A stretch of DNA of 64,000 nt, from the NCBI RefSeq assembly GCF_000142905.1, contig NW_013657650.1, positions 25,951-89,950 on the forward strand, given 5' to 3'. A model generated the notes under the pieces. That model saw nothing but the letters and a program-made list of their open reading frames with translations, ran no database searches and was not told the origin of the DNA. Positions 38,238 through 46,344 of the stretch are shown in pieces. Origin of the DNA: Thecamonas trahens ATCC 50062 (Eukaryota > Apusozoa > Apusomonadida > Apusomonadidae). Position numbers and translations under genes: made by a program. The first letter of the stretch is position 1; each line of letters opens with the position of its first letter.

Positions 38238-40703
38238 TTACGCGCTGGCGCCGTCGGCAAAGTTGGCGGCAAACGAGGCTGCGCGGGCATAGGACCCGCC
38301 CGCGACATGCGGTGTGGTGGCGGTCGACGAGCTTGCCGATGCGGCCGGCGACGAAGACGAAGACGACGGCGCGACGGCCACCCGCGAGATGTGAACCTGC
38401 TCGTAGAAGAGGACGTAGACGCCCTCGGGCGAGATGTTGGCCTGCGGCGCAAACGAGACCTTGTCGTCGTCAAACGTGGCCCACACGTCGTTGTTCATCC
38501 GGACGTGGGTGATGTAGTGGCCCTTGTGTGCCGTCCGGCCAAGGTGCTCCACGGCGGCAGTAAGCCTGTACTCGCGCGAGATGAGTGACGACTTGAGGCT
38601 CTCGGAGCAGAGGTTCTTGGGAATGGTGAGCTCGTGCTCAAACTTGATCGGCCGCACAATCTTGATCGGCCCGCCGGCCTTGTTGTAGGTAAACCGCTTG
38701 AGCGAGAAAATGAGAATGGGCGGGAGAGTGTGGAACGAGGTATCATTCGTGACCCGCGTCTCACGGCCAGTCCGCTTGTCGACGTAACCCTCGATGAGCT
38801 CCGAGCCGGCAAACGAGGCGAGGCAGTCGCGGACAGAGTCGTGGTCGGCGACGTAGAGCTGGACCGTCCAAAATGGTTGGAGCGTGACGAGCGACGCTTG
38901 GCCGCCACCGGACCGGGTAGACTTGGTTGTTCCGGCAAAGAGCTGCGAGATGAGGGTGATGTCGCGGCTGGCGGTCCGGGAGACCTCGGCCGCCCGGCCG
39001 CCCTTGCTCACCTCGGACCATCCGTCGCCGTCGTCCGACGTATCCGCCAGCCCACCAGCAAGGAGGAACTCCTCGTGGAGCGAGTGCAGGACAAAGGTGA
39101 GCCACTCCTGTGCGTCATGCTGGTGCGTCACGGTCGAGCCGGCCATGTCTCCGGCATACTTGGCAACAAACAGGCTCACCGCGTCACGAACGTATTCCGG
39201 GTTGAACGCCTCGGCGACCTCAAACTGGACTGCGGTCGAGCTTGCCGCTTCGCCGACTCGGGCGGTCGCGCCTGCTGCACCCTCGGCGCCTGCCGAGCTG
39301 CCGTCGCTGGCGGGTGCCGAGCCAGGCACGCCACCACGCCCGCGGCGCCTGCCCCTGGACTTGGCCTTGCGCTGCCGCGCCGTTGAGACCGCCACCGTTG
39401 TTGACGACTCCTTGCACAACATGTCAGCGTCGAGCGAGAGGAGCATGTAGATGATGGGCGTCGATTCCCATTCAACGATGTCGTACGCCGGGTAGAGCTG
39501 GTGGACGAGGTCGTAGAACATCGGCATGCCCATCAGCGCCTGCAGCATCGAGTGCGCGTAGCAAAAGTTGTCGGTGTTGATCATTCCGCTCCAGACCTTG
39601 CGGGTGACGGACAGGTACTGAGTGTGCAGTTTGGCGGAGTGGATGAGCTCGCGGAGCCTCGGAATGAGCGCCCGCACCTCGACGCCCGGCACCAGCGACG
39701 ACGCCGCCTGCACCCGCGCCCCGGCAGTCGCTGCGTTCTTGTGAGCTGCCGCCGACGACGCTGCTGTCACCGACGCCGCTGTCGCCGCCGGCTTGATGCC
39801 GCCTGCCGCCACCTGCGACCACGCCTTGGGTGCACCCTTGCTCCACGCCGAGTTGGCGAGACCCGAGCGAACGGTACTCGGGCCCGGGCGCGCCTTGCCG
39901 CTCGCGTCTGCCTTGGCAGAATTGCTTTGCGCGCCGTCAGGCTCTGCCTCACCGGCCTCGGCGGCGGTGGCCTGCGCTGCGGCCTGTGCTGCTGCCGCCA
40001 CTGCTGCCTGTGCGTTTTCGGCATCTCTGGCTGCCTGCGCTTGTGCTTGCGCCTGTGCTTGTGCATGCGCCTGCGCCTGTGCCTGTTGCGCTTGTGCCTG
40101 CGCCTGCGCCTGAGCGTGCGCCTGCGCCTGCGCCTGCGCCATCTGGAACTGATGCTGTTGCATGCGGCGATGGTGGATGTTGGGGTTCATGCCATACGCA
40201 GGCATGCCCGAGTACATGGGGCCGGGCATTCCCATGCCTGGCACCATGCCGGCGGCGCCATGCATGCCCAGCACGCCGGGCATTCCCATGGCGGCGGCCA
40301 GTGGCTGCATCGACGCAGCGGCCATGCCCGGCATGCTCGGAATGGCCCAGAGCTCTCCACCTCCAGCATTGGGTGATCCGAGCGGACTTGCCATCGAGCC
40401 GTGATGGGCAACAGCAGGCGGCGAGCCGGCCATGCCATGGCCTGCCTGAGCAGCGGCGGGCGGCATGCCAGTGGCAGCAAAGTTGATCATGCCCCCAGCA
40501 GCGGGCGAATTTGCCATTGCCATCCCACCGACAGCGGTGCCACCGTTGTGCGCAGGTGCCTGCCGGCCGCCTCCACCACTTGCACCAGCCATAGGCGGTG
40601 TGCCGTCGCGCGGATAGCAGGCCACCGCAGGGCCGACCTTGCCCACCGACGACGAGTCCGGCTCCTGTGCACAGGTAAAGGACGCCAAGAATACCGTCGA
40701 CAT
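38238..40703 (-). CDS. Ubiquitin-specific protease, USP10/Ubp3-like
   Basis: An 821-residue deubiquitinase. The Cys box GMINTDNFCYAHSMLQALMG (catalytic Cys near residue 381) and the His box HKGHYITHVRMNNDVWATFDD (His near 728) are both present. The spacing, and the PPILIFSLKRFTYNK block between them, fit the USP10/Ubp3 subfamily, cysteine proteases that remove ubiquitin from proteins. The first 370 residues are low complexity: Met/Gly/Ala-rich, then a Gln/Ala/His tract of about 40 residues (AQAQAQAHAQAQ) of coiled or prion-like composition. A Ser/Gly/Ala insert interrupts the catalytic domain at about 440-480. The ATG chosen is the first. Confidence 0.9.
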   Translation of the reverse strand: MSTVFLASFTCAQEPDSSSVGKVGPAVACYPRDGTPPMAGASGGGGRQAPAHNGGTAVGGMAMANSPAAGGMINFAATGMPPAAAQAGHGMAGSPPAVAHHGSMASPLGSPNAGGGELWAIPSMPGMAAASMQPLAAAMGMPGVLGMHGAAGMVPGMGMPGPMYSGMPAYGMNPNIHHRRMQQHQFQMAQAQAQAHAQAQAQAQAQQAQAQAHAQAQAQAQAQAARDAENAQAAVAAAAQAAAQATAAEAGEAEPDGAQSNSAKADASGKARPGPSTVRSGLANSAWSKGAPKAWSQVAAGGIKPAATAASVTAASSAAAHKNAATAGARVQAASSLVPGVEVRALIPRLRELIHSAKLHTQYLSVTRKVWSGMINTDNFCYAHSMLQALMGMPMFYDLVHQLYPAYDIVEWESTPIIYMLLSLDADMLCKESSTTVAVSTARQRKAKSRGRRRGRGGVPGSAPASDGSSAGAEGAAGATARVGEAASSTAVQFEVAEAFNPEYVRDAVSLFVAKYAGDMAGSTVTHQHDAQEWLTFVLHSLHEEFLLAGGLADTSDDGDGWSEVSKGGRAAEVSRTASRDITLISQLFAGTTKSTRSGGGQASLVTLQPFWTVQLYVADHDSVRDCLASFAGSELIEGYVDKRTGRETRVTNDTSFHTLPPILIFSLKRFTYNKAGGPIKIVRPIKFEHELTIPKNLCSESLKSSLISREYRLTAAVEHLGRTAHKGHYITHVRMNNDVWATFDDDKVSFAPQANISPEGVYVLFYEQVHISRVAVAPSSSSSSPAASASSSTATTPHVAGGSYARAASFAANFADGASA

Positions 40704-41137
40704 ACTTGCTCACCTCTTTGTGTTTCGTGTCAGTGAGTGAATGGGCACGTGGTGCGTCAAGTGTGGTGAGGAGGGGAAGGGGGGAGGGGGGGAGGAGGGG
40801 AAGGGGGGAGGAGGGGGAGGGGGGAGGAGGGGGATCCTCTTCTTCCACCCACCCAACCATTAATCCCCCATCCATTAATCATACCCCAGACCACCCACCC
40901 ACCCATCAATTAATCCCCCATCCATTAATCATACCCCAGACCACCCACCCACCCATCAATTAATCCCCCATCCATTAATCATACCCCAGACCACCCACCC
41001 ACCCATCAATTAATCATAGCCGCCCTCCGTGTCCGTTTGCGAAGCCACCCCTCTCCCCCCCCCCCCCCGCCCTCCCCCCTTCCCCCCCTCCCCTCCCCCC
41101 ACCCGGATACCCCCCCCCCCCCTCCACATACCTCTCG
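40704..41137. other. Divergent intergenic region with repeats
   Basis: Between the USP gene (leftward) and the Arg/Ser-rich gene (rightward). It contains a purine-rich GGGGAGG block (about 40770-40835), the 60-bp ATTAAT-containing tandem repeat and C-runs at 41057-41068 and 41111-41122. No gene was seen. Confidence 0.5.
40854..41018. repeat. 60-bp tandem repeat, about 2.7 copies
   Basis: A unit containing TTAATCCCCCATCCATTAAT followed by CATACCCCAGACCACCCACC is repeated with almost no differences. It mixes ATTAAT palindromes with CCCA-rich sequence. Confidence 0.9.
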
Positions 41138-43066
41138 ATGAGCAACCAGTCGCAGCCGTGGCGGCAGCGTGCGCAGGGGATCCTCCCGGGCGGAGGACAG
41201 AACGAGAGCGGGTACGAGAGCGAGCTGCGTGCCTACGAGGCTGGGAAGGCCAACTCGATGAGCCACGAGATTGGTCGCCATCGCCGGGCCGTTGCTGCCA
41301 TCCGCCCTGCAGGCACTGCTCCCCGTGCCGACAGCAACTTTGATACTCGCCTCTCCAACCCATCGGCTGCCCGTTCTTCCCGCCGCTCGCGCCCGGACCA
41401 CCCCGCCAATCGCTCGTCTATCAACGAGCACATCATGCCCGAGTCGGTGCCCGAGTCCGATGCCACCCGCGCACGCGCCACCGCAACCTCACTCTCTTCA
41501 GATCCCACGCGCCTCAATACTGTCTCGGCTTCATCTGGCTCGACTCCCGGCCGCTCGCCGTACACGCCTTCAGGCGCTGTCACGGATCGCTCACACTACT
41601 CGGGCGGCGGCGGTGCGGCTCAGCGGACGTCCGACGACTCGCCCTTTGGCCGCCCGTCTATGCGCGGTCGCCTGACCCAGGAGTACGAGGCCCGCCGCCG
41701 GGCCATTGCTGACCGCCGTGTCCGCGCCTCGAACCCGTCGTCCATCGGCCTCACCGCAAACTCGTCGCGTGCCTCGTTCAACATCATCTCCAACGTCCCG
41801 GCCGGCGCCCACGAGCTTCCGCGTGACGAGCCGCACGCGTCCGAGCGTGCTACGTCGAACCACTCGCGCTACAGCTACGACATCCTCAGCGGGCGCGACC
41901 GGTCGACCGACCCGAACGCGCCGCTCGATCCGCGCGTCCGCCGCGCCGAGCTCGAGCACGGCCGCGAGAACAAGGTCACGCCCAACTCGCGCCGCCGCAT
42001 CGCCGAGCCGCGCGCCGAGCGAACGTCAGGCAACATCCTCGCCTATGACGGTGGCTCACCCGACGAGCGCGCAACCGCCGCCCGCGAGCACGCCCGTCTC
42101 GCCGCCCGCCAGCGGGTCGTCGGCTCGCACCACCACCGCTCGTCCTCGGACGGCTACGCCTACAACATCATCGCCCAGTCGTCCGACCTCGACCACGTCG
42201 ACCGCAAGACCTACGTTTATGGTGACGGCGGCGGCCGCCTCCACGCCAAGAGCCAGATGCACAGTGGCTCGTCCACCGCTCGCGCTCGTGTCGACCACCT
42301 CGACGAGCTCTACCACAACCGTGAGCCGCTGTACCCGGACCGCCCGCGCGGCAAGCGCCGCGTCGGCACTGGCCACGGGAACGGCGAGCAGGTCAAGAAT
42401 GCCCTCACCACAGACTCGCGGCGAACAGACGCCCCGCCCGACGACCCGCTCATCGCCGCAGACACCGGCCGCACCATGCACCATAAGCCAGCTCACACGC
42501 TCCGCCACAACCGCGACGTCGACCACATGTGGTACACCCGCCCGGACCCGTCGCCGCCGGCTCGCCGCCACAAGATCATGCCCGACAACGCACCCAACGT
42601 CGACTCGGTCTCCAAGGACCTGCCCTGGCTCACAGGCGCCGAGCGCCGCGCATACGACGCCCAGCGCCGCCGCGACGAGTCCGCCGCAGGCTCGCCGCGC
42701 CGCCGCGGACGCAAGCTCGTTGCAGAGCCCGACCACATGTACGCCGTCCTCCACGGCGAGCGCAACCCGCGCCGCCATGACCCTGCAACTGGCAGCTACG
42801 AGCCACACCCGCCGCCCCGCGCAGGCTACGACGACGCCTCGTCACCGCGACGCCCTGCCCGCCGCCCCGCAGACACCCTCGACTCGATCGGCTCCGTCCT
42901 CGCCGCCCCGCCACCCGGTCCGCCCTCCTCCTACGAGGAGCGCTTCCGCCAGACCCGCGAGCAGGAGGAGTCCGCCGCTCGCACCCGACGCGACCGCTCC
43001 AAGGCGTCGGGCGCGCCCCCCTGGGCTGCTCCCGGCGGCAAAAACTCGCCGCGCCGTCGCTGGTAG
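41138..43066 (+). CDS. Arg/Ser/His-rich protein of unknown function
   Basis: A 642-residue, very basic and polar protein with no recognised domain, membrane helix or signal peptide; probably disordered. Within it a short hydrophobic motif recurs: SFNIISN (about 209), YSYDILSG (about 246), SGNILAYD (about 299) and YAYNIIAQ (about 343). The surroundings are Ser/Arg-rich, so these may be repeated docking sites. A further block, HNRDVDHMWYTRPDPSPPAR, sits at about 460. The C-terminus GAPPWAAPGGKNSPRRRW is compact and looks like a conserved tail. Strong third-position GC bias and absence of stops over 1.9 kb support coding, with the ATG shortly after a C-run. The convergent ankyrin gene ends 47 bp downstream. 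Confidence 0.65.
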   Translation: MSNQSQPWRQRAQGILPGGGQNESGYESELRAYEAGKANSMSHEIGRHRRAVAAIRPAGTAPRADSNFDTRLSNPSAARSSRRSRPDHPANRSSINEHIMPESVPESDATRARATATSLSSDPTRLNTVSASSGSTPGRSPYTPSGAVTDRSHYSGGGGAAQRTSDDSPFGRPSMRGRLTQEYEARRRAIADRRVRASNPSSIGLTANSSRASFNIISNVPAGAHELPRDEPHASERATSNHSRYSYDILSGRDRSTDPNAPLDPRVRRAELEHGRENKVTPNSRRRIAEPRAERTSGNILAYDGGSPDERATAAREHARLAARQRVVGSHHHRSSSDGYAYNIIAQSSDLDHVDRKTYVYGDGGGRLHAKSQMHSGSSTARARVDHLDELYHNREPLYPDRPRGKRRVGTGHGNGEQVKNALTTDSRRTDAPPDDPLIAADTGRTMHHKPAHTLRHNRDVDHMWYTRPDPSPPARRHKIMPDNAPNVDSVSKDLPWLTGAERRAYDAQRRRDESAAGSPRRRGRKLVAEPDHMYAVLHGERNPRRHDPATGSYEPHPPPRAGYDDASSPRRPARRPADTLDSIGSVLAAPPPGPPSSYEERFRQTREQEESAARTRRDRSKASGAPPWAAPGGKNSPRRRW

Positions 43067-43113
43067 CGCCATCGCCATCGCCGGTAACACAACAAGCCAC
43101 ATCTTGTCACTCG

Positions 43114-43869
43114 TCACGCCGACGATGCCGACGACGACGACGAGAACGGGTCGTCCTCGTCGTCGGCCGACGAGATTGACGCAGAGTACACCCCGCCATC
43201 ACCGCCGCCGCCGTCGTCCACCCGCCCGAGCGACGGCGAATGGAGCCGCGGATCGGTGAGCGGCTCGCCAACAGGCGCCGCGTCGGCATCGCGGCCATCA
43301 GGCGCGTATTCGAGATACAGCACCACCGAGCTGTGCCGTCCGCGCCGAGCCAGATCTCGCGGCGACCGCCCATGGCGGTCGGTGGCGGCAACGTCGGCGC
43401 CGGCATCCGCCAGCAGCCGGACCACCTCCAGCTCGCCGTACTTTGCCGCACCGTGGAGTGGGGTAAAGCCGGCCGAGGTGAGCGCATGCAGCCGTGCGCC
43501 GTGGCGGATGAGCCACTTGACGCACTTTGTCGATCCGTTCACCGCAGCCAGATACAGCGGTCCGTAGCCCTCATCGTCTTGATGTTCCATAAGCTCTGGC
43601 GAGGCTCTCAATATCTTTTTCATGCGAACTACAAAATCTTTTTGGCATGCCCGGTGCAATCGCTTCATCACTTTCTCCTCCACTCCCTCCACATGCCACA
43701 GCCGAGGCTCCGGCCGCTTCAGCTGGTACGCCAAGTCCGTCTGGTCCGTCCACGACGGACCTCCTCCTCCTCCTCCTCCTCTTCCGCCTGCAAACGCCCC
43801 TGCCCCCAACGTGTACCCCGCGGGCGGAGTTGGCGGTGACCGCATGGCCTGGTCTGGGTACAAGCTCAT
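43114..43869 (-). CDS. Ankyrin-repeat protein with Gly-rich N-terminus
   Basis: A 251-residue protein. After a Pro/Gly-rich N-terminus with a run of Gly, a helical segment (KVMKRLHRACQKDFVVRMKK) leads into three ankyrin repeats: YGPLYLAAVNGSTKCVKWLI, FTPLHGAAKYGELEVVRLL and RSPRDLARRGRHSSVVLYL. The tail is acidic and Ser-rich (DDEDDPFSSSSS). The ATG at 43869 (MSLYPDQAMRS) is chosen; the frame is open upstream but passes through a C-run-derived Gly tract and hydrophobic sequence that look non-coding. The second and third repeats belong to the same ordinary ankyrin class as the other genes here. Probably an intracellular adaptor. Confidence 0.75.
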   Translation of the reverse strand: MSLYPDQAMRSPPTPPAGYTLGAGAFAGGRGGGGGGGPSWTDQTDLAYQLKRPEPRLWHVEGVEEKVMKRLHRACQKDFVVRMKKILRASPELMEHQDDEGYGPLYLAAVNGSTKCVKWLIRHGARLHALTSAGFTPLHGAAKYGELEVVRLLADAGADVAATDRHGRSPRDLARRGRHSSVVLYLEYAPDGRDADAAPVGEPLTDPRLHSPSLGRVDDGGGGDGGVYSASISSADDEDDPFSSSSSASSA

Positions 43870-44410
43870 GTGCAAGTGCGACAAGTGCGTGCCCGGCTTC
43901 CCCACCCCCCCCCCCCTGTTGCTGCCTTTGATCACGATCGCGATCGTGATCGCGATCGTCGCCCATGGCACCGGGCACTCAACCGTACCGCAACGCATCA
44001 CCAGCTGCCACCGGTTGACATCGCATATGGTTGTGGCATTACTACAAACCGTCAGAAGGTAGTCGGGAGGAAGACAAGATGTGGTAGCAACCGTTTTTTA
44101 CTTTGATCTCTTTGTCGGCAAGTCATCGCGGCGGATGGAAGGTACGCGTACGCCGCCACATGTGTGATCATTATCAGTTCTCGCTGGGCGTACTCTAGCA
44201 TGTGGATCACACTCTAACGATAGAATGTACATGTGGCCAAGAGATGGATAAACGTAAACAGGATGTTGCACTTGTTATGTCCATGTAACTGATGCTCGAA
44301 AAGAGTATTTCTGTAGCGCGTACGAGCCCTTTATCCCGCACACACCAGATCATCCCTGTCTGCCAGGTGTCAGTACCCCTTTTTTTGCTCACTCTTTTGC
44401 ACCTCCCCCT

Positions 44411-44532
44411 TCAGGGGACGGGGCTGGTGTTGGTGATGGATGGGGGAGGGGCTGGTGATGGTGTTCGATGGGGAGGGGTTGGTGATGGTGAGGGATGGGG
44501 GAGGGGCTGGTGATGGTGTTCGATGGGGAGGC
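44411..44532. repeat. GGTGATGG tandem repeat, about 55-bp period
   Basis: Units of GGGGAGGGGCTGGTGATGGT followed by GTTCGATGG or GAGGGATGG alternate, giving a period of about 27 bp with an imperfect 55-bp higher-order unit. Confidence 0.75.
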
Positions 44533-44619
44533 TGTGGCTTGAGCCACCAAAACAGCATTTCGCGACCTTTTCCTGGTGTTTGGCGCAACGCGGAGGAAGG
44601 CGCGACCTTCTTGTGCAAC

Positions 44620-44673
44620 TCCATGCGTGTACGGTACAACAGTGCCTGGCAAGGCATGGTGCTATCCACATGG
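44620..44673 (+). repeat. 54-bp direct repeat, left copy
   Basis: Matches 45845-45898 in the same orientation at 51 of 54 positions (begins TCCATGCGTGTACGGTACAA). The two copies bracket about 1.2 kb containing the small coiled-coil frame. Confidence 0.9.
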
Positions 44674-44797
44674 AACTGTCCCCCCGCCTCGTGCCCATCC
44701 CTCTCCGATGTGCTCCTTCGGTGCCGCAGTCTGCCTCTCCTTCCGAGCGCGCGTGCGTCGGAAAACGATCACACAGGTTGATCAAGCCCACCATGCC

Positions 44798-45169
44798 CTA
44801 CTCACGGTCACACGCACCAGACGAGCTCTCGGACATAGGGATCGCACCACTCCCTTCAGAGCTCGTGCTGCTGCCCTCCAAGGTCGTCCGCTTCCGCGAG
44901 CTGCTGGTGTCGTTGGTGGCCATCGTCACGGGCGTGATGCCCGCGCTAGCAAGTTGGATCCTCAGCTCGCGAATGGTACGCTCCCGCTCGCGAATGGTGT
45001 CCGCAGCCTCCGTCGCCTGCTTTGCAATGGTGCTCGCCTGCTTTGCAATGGTGCTCGCCTGCTTCGCAATGGTGCTCGCCTGCTTCGCAATGGTGCCCTC
45101 CAAGGCATCGATCCGCTTCGTCAGCACCTTCAACAACACCTGGTTCGTCTCCGATTCGGATGCTGCCAT
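44798..45169 (-). CDS. Small coiled-coil protein
   Basis: A possible 123-residue protein: MAASESETNQVLLKVLTKRI followed by repeated heptads IAKQAST (four copies, DNA unit 21 bp) and a charged helix (ADTIRERERTIRELRIQLAS), then a Ser-rich tail. Heptads with I/A at a and d positions would form a parallel coiled coil and thus a homo-oligomer. The frame continues open upstream to an ATG at 45553, but that extension is Arg/Gly-rich and doubtful. Both the opposite strand and other frames are also open because the DNA is repetitive, so coding is only likely. Confidence 0.45.
   Translation of the reverse strand: MAASESETNQVLLKVLTKRIDALEGTIAKQASTIAKQASTIAKQASTIAKQATEAADTIRERERTIRELRIQLASAGITPVTMATNDTSSSRKRTTLEGSSTSSEGSGAIPMSESSSGACDRE
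45020..45105. repeat. 21-bp tandem repeat, four copies
   Basis: The unit CCTGCTTTGCAATGGTGCTC plus G encodes the IAKQAST heptads on the minus strand; copies differ by T/C at single positions. Confidence 0.85.
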
Positions 45170-45604
45170 GGCTCCTATCGAGTCAAGTATATCGCCACTT
45201 CCACCACCGCCGGCTCTCCGCCACTCTGCCCGTGCCACTCGCCGCAGCATGCGCTCCCCTACGCCGCGACGCGTCCGCCATCGCCGCCGCCGCCGCTCCG
45301 AGCCACCCCGCCGGCATCTGCGTCCGCGTCGTTCGCCAGCCTTTCCCTCCTCGCCCTTCTCCTCGCCTTTCCCATCCAGCTCTGTCCGCTCTGCCTCTTC
45401 TCCCACGCCATCGGCCACCAACCCGAGCACCACCACCGCATCGTCGTCTTGCTTGCCGTCCCTGTCGGTCCGCATCTCGCTGCCACGGTCACCGTTGTCG
45501 CCCGCCACCGCCTCTGACCTGCACCCCTTCCCCGGCCCTTCCACCGAGGTCATAACCGCCCCAGCCAATGGAGTATGTATTGCAGGGCGGATGAGGTGTG
45601 TGCG

Positions 45605-45605
<1 letters not shown>

Positions 45606-45652
<47 letters not shown>
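45606..45652. repeat. (AT)n(GT)n microsatellite
   Basis: About 11 AT dinucleotides followed directly by about 13 GT dinucleotides. Potential Z-DNA or cruciform-forming sequence. Confidence 0.95.
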
Positions 45653-45655
<3 letters not shown>

Positions 45656-45844
45656 ATGTGGATGTGGGCGACGCGTGGTCGGCCCAGAACGAACAGCCGC
45701 ATGCTGACCAACAACCGGTGCAGGTGCAGCCAGCTGGTGATTGATCGAATGAAACGGGTTGGGCGACGGGCTGACCAGGTGGTGATCGATGGGCTTGAGC
45801 TGGTGGTGGTGACCGATGGGGAGGGCGCTATTTTTCTTTGTAGG

Positions 45845-45898
45845 TCCATGCGTGTACGTTACAACAGTGCCTGGCAAGGCACGGTGCTATCTACATGG
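45845..45898 (+). repeat. 54-bp direct repeat, right copy
   Basis: Same orientation as 44620-44673, three mismatches. It is immediately followed by the 27-bp tandem array; sequence just before it (TGGTGGTGGTGACCGATGGG) also resembles the repeat preceding the left copy. Confidence 0.9.
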
Positions 45899-45917
45899 CG
45901 CTGACCCCCATATCCTG

Positions 45918-46185
45918 AGCTGATCTGGCAGAGGGTATTCAACCAGCTGATCTGGGCAGAGGGTATTCGGCCAGCTGATCTGGCAGAGGGCATTCGGCCA
46001 CTTGATCTGGGCAGAGGGTATTCGACCATATCTGGCAGAGGGTATTCAACCAGCTGATCTGGCAGAGGGTATTCAACCAGCTGATCTGGCAGAGGGTATT
46101 CAACCAGCTGATCTGGCAGAGGGTATTCAACCAGCTGGACTGGCAGAGGGTATTCGGCCAGCTGACCTGGCAGAGGGCATCCGGC
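45918..46185. repeat. 27-bp tandem array, about ten copies
   Basis: The unit CTGATCTGGCAGAGGGTATT plus CAACCAG recurs with variants (CGGCCAG, GGGCAGAGG). All copies stay in frame and would translate as LAEGIQPAD repeats, but no start context or flanking coding sequence supports a protein. It lies 160 bp upstream of the giant kinase/NB-ARC gene. Confidence 0.9.
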
Positions 46186-46344
46186 CACCGCTCTCGATCA
46201 AAAAGGGAGGTGGCGGCGTGAAAGGGGAAGGGCCCACCAGCGAGAGCGTAGCAAGCAAAGGGACAAGGCGGACGAGTAGCCATACACCTACAACAGCCTA
46301 CATACGGGAGGCCACAATACCCTTCCCGGACGGGAAGCACCAAC

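Larger units (their letters stand above)
43870..44797. other. Intergenic region with GGTGATGG repeats
   Basis: This lies upstream of the ankyrin gene. It has lower GC than the rest (about 44050-44400), a palindromic GATCGCGATC cluster near 43935-43960, and a 27/55-bp repeat built on GGGGCTGGTGATGG at 44411-44530. The left copy of a 54-bp direct repeat sits at 44620-44673. No gene was recognised. Confidence 0.5.
45170..46344. other. Repeat-rich intergenic region
   Basis: Contains an AT/GT microsatellite (about 45606-45652), the right copy of the 54-bp direct repeat and the 27-bp tandem array. It probably includes the promoter of the giant kinase/NB-ARC gene at its right end. An open Arg-rich frame on the minus strand (to 45553) could extend the coiled-coil protein but is not supported. 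Confidence 0.5.

Noticed and set aside
44523-45707. Plus-strand frame across the coiled-coil region
   Set aside because: Translation of a Cys/Phe/Met repeat and Arg/Pro-rich sequence, with no domain; the minus-strand heptads are more protein-like.
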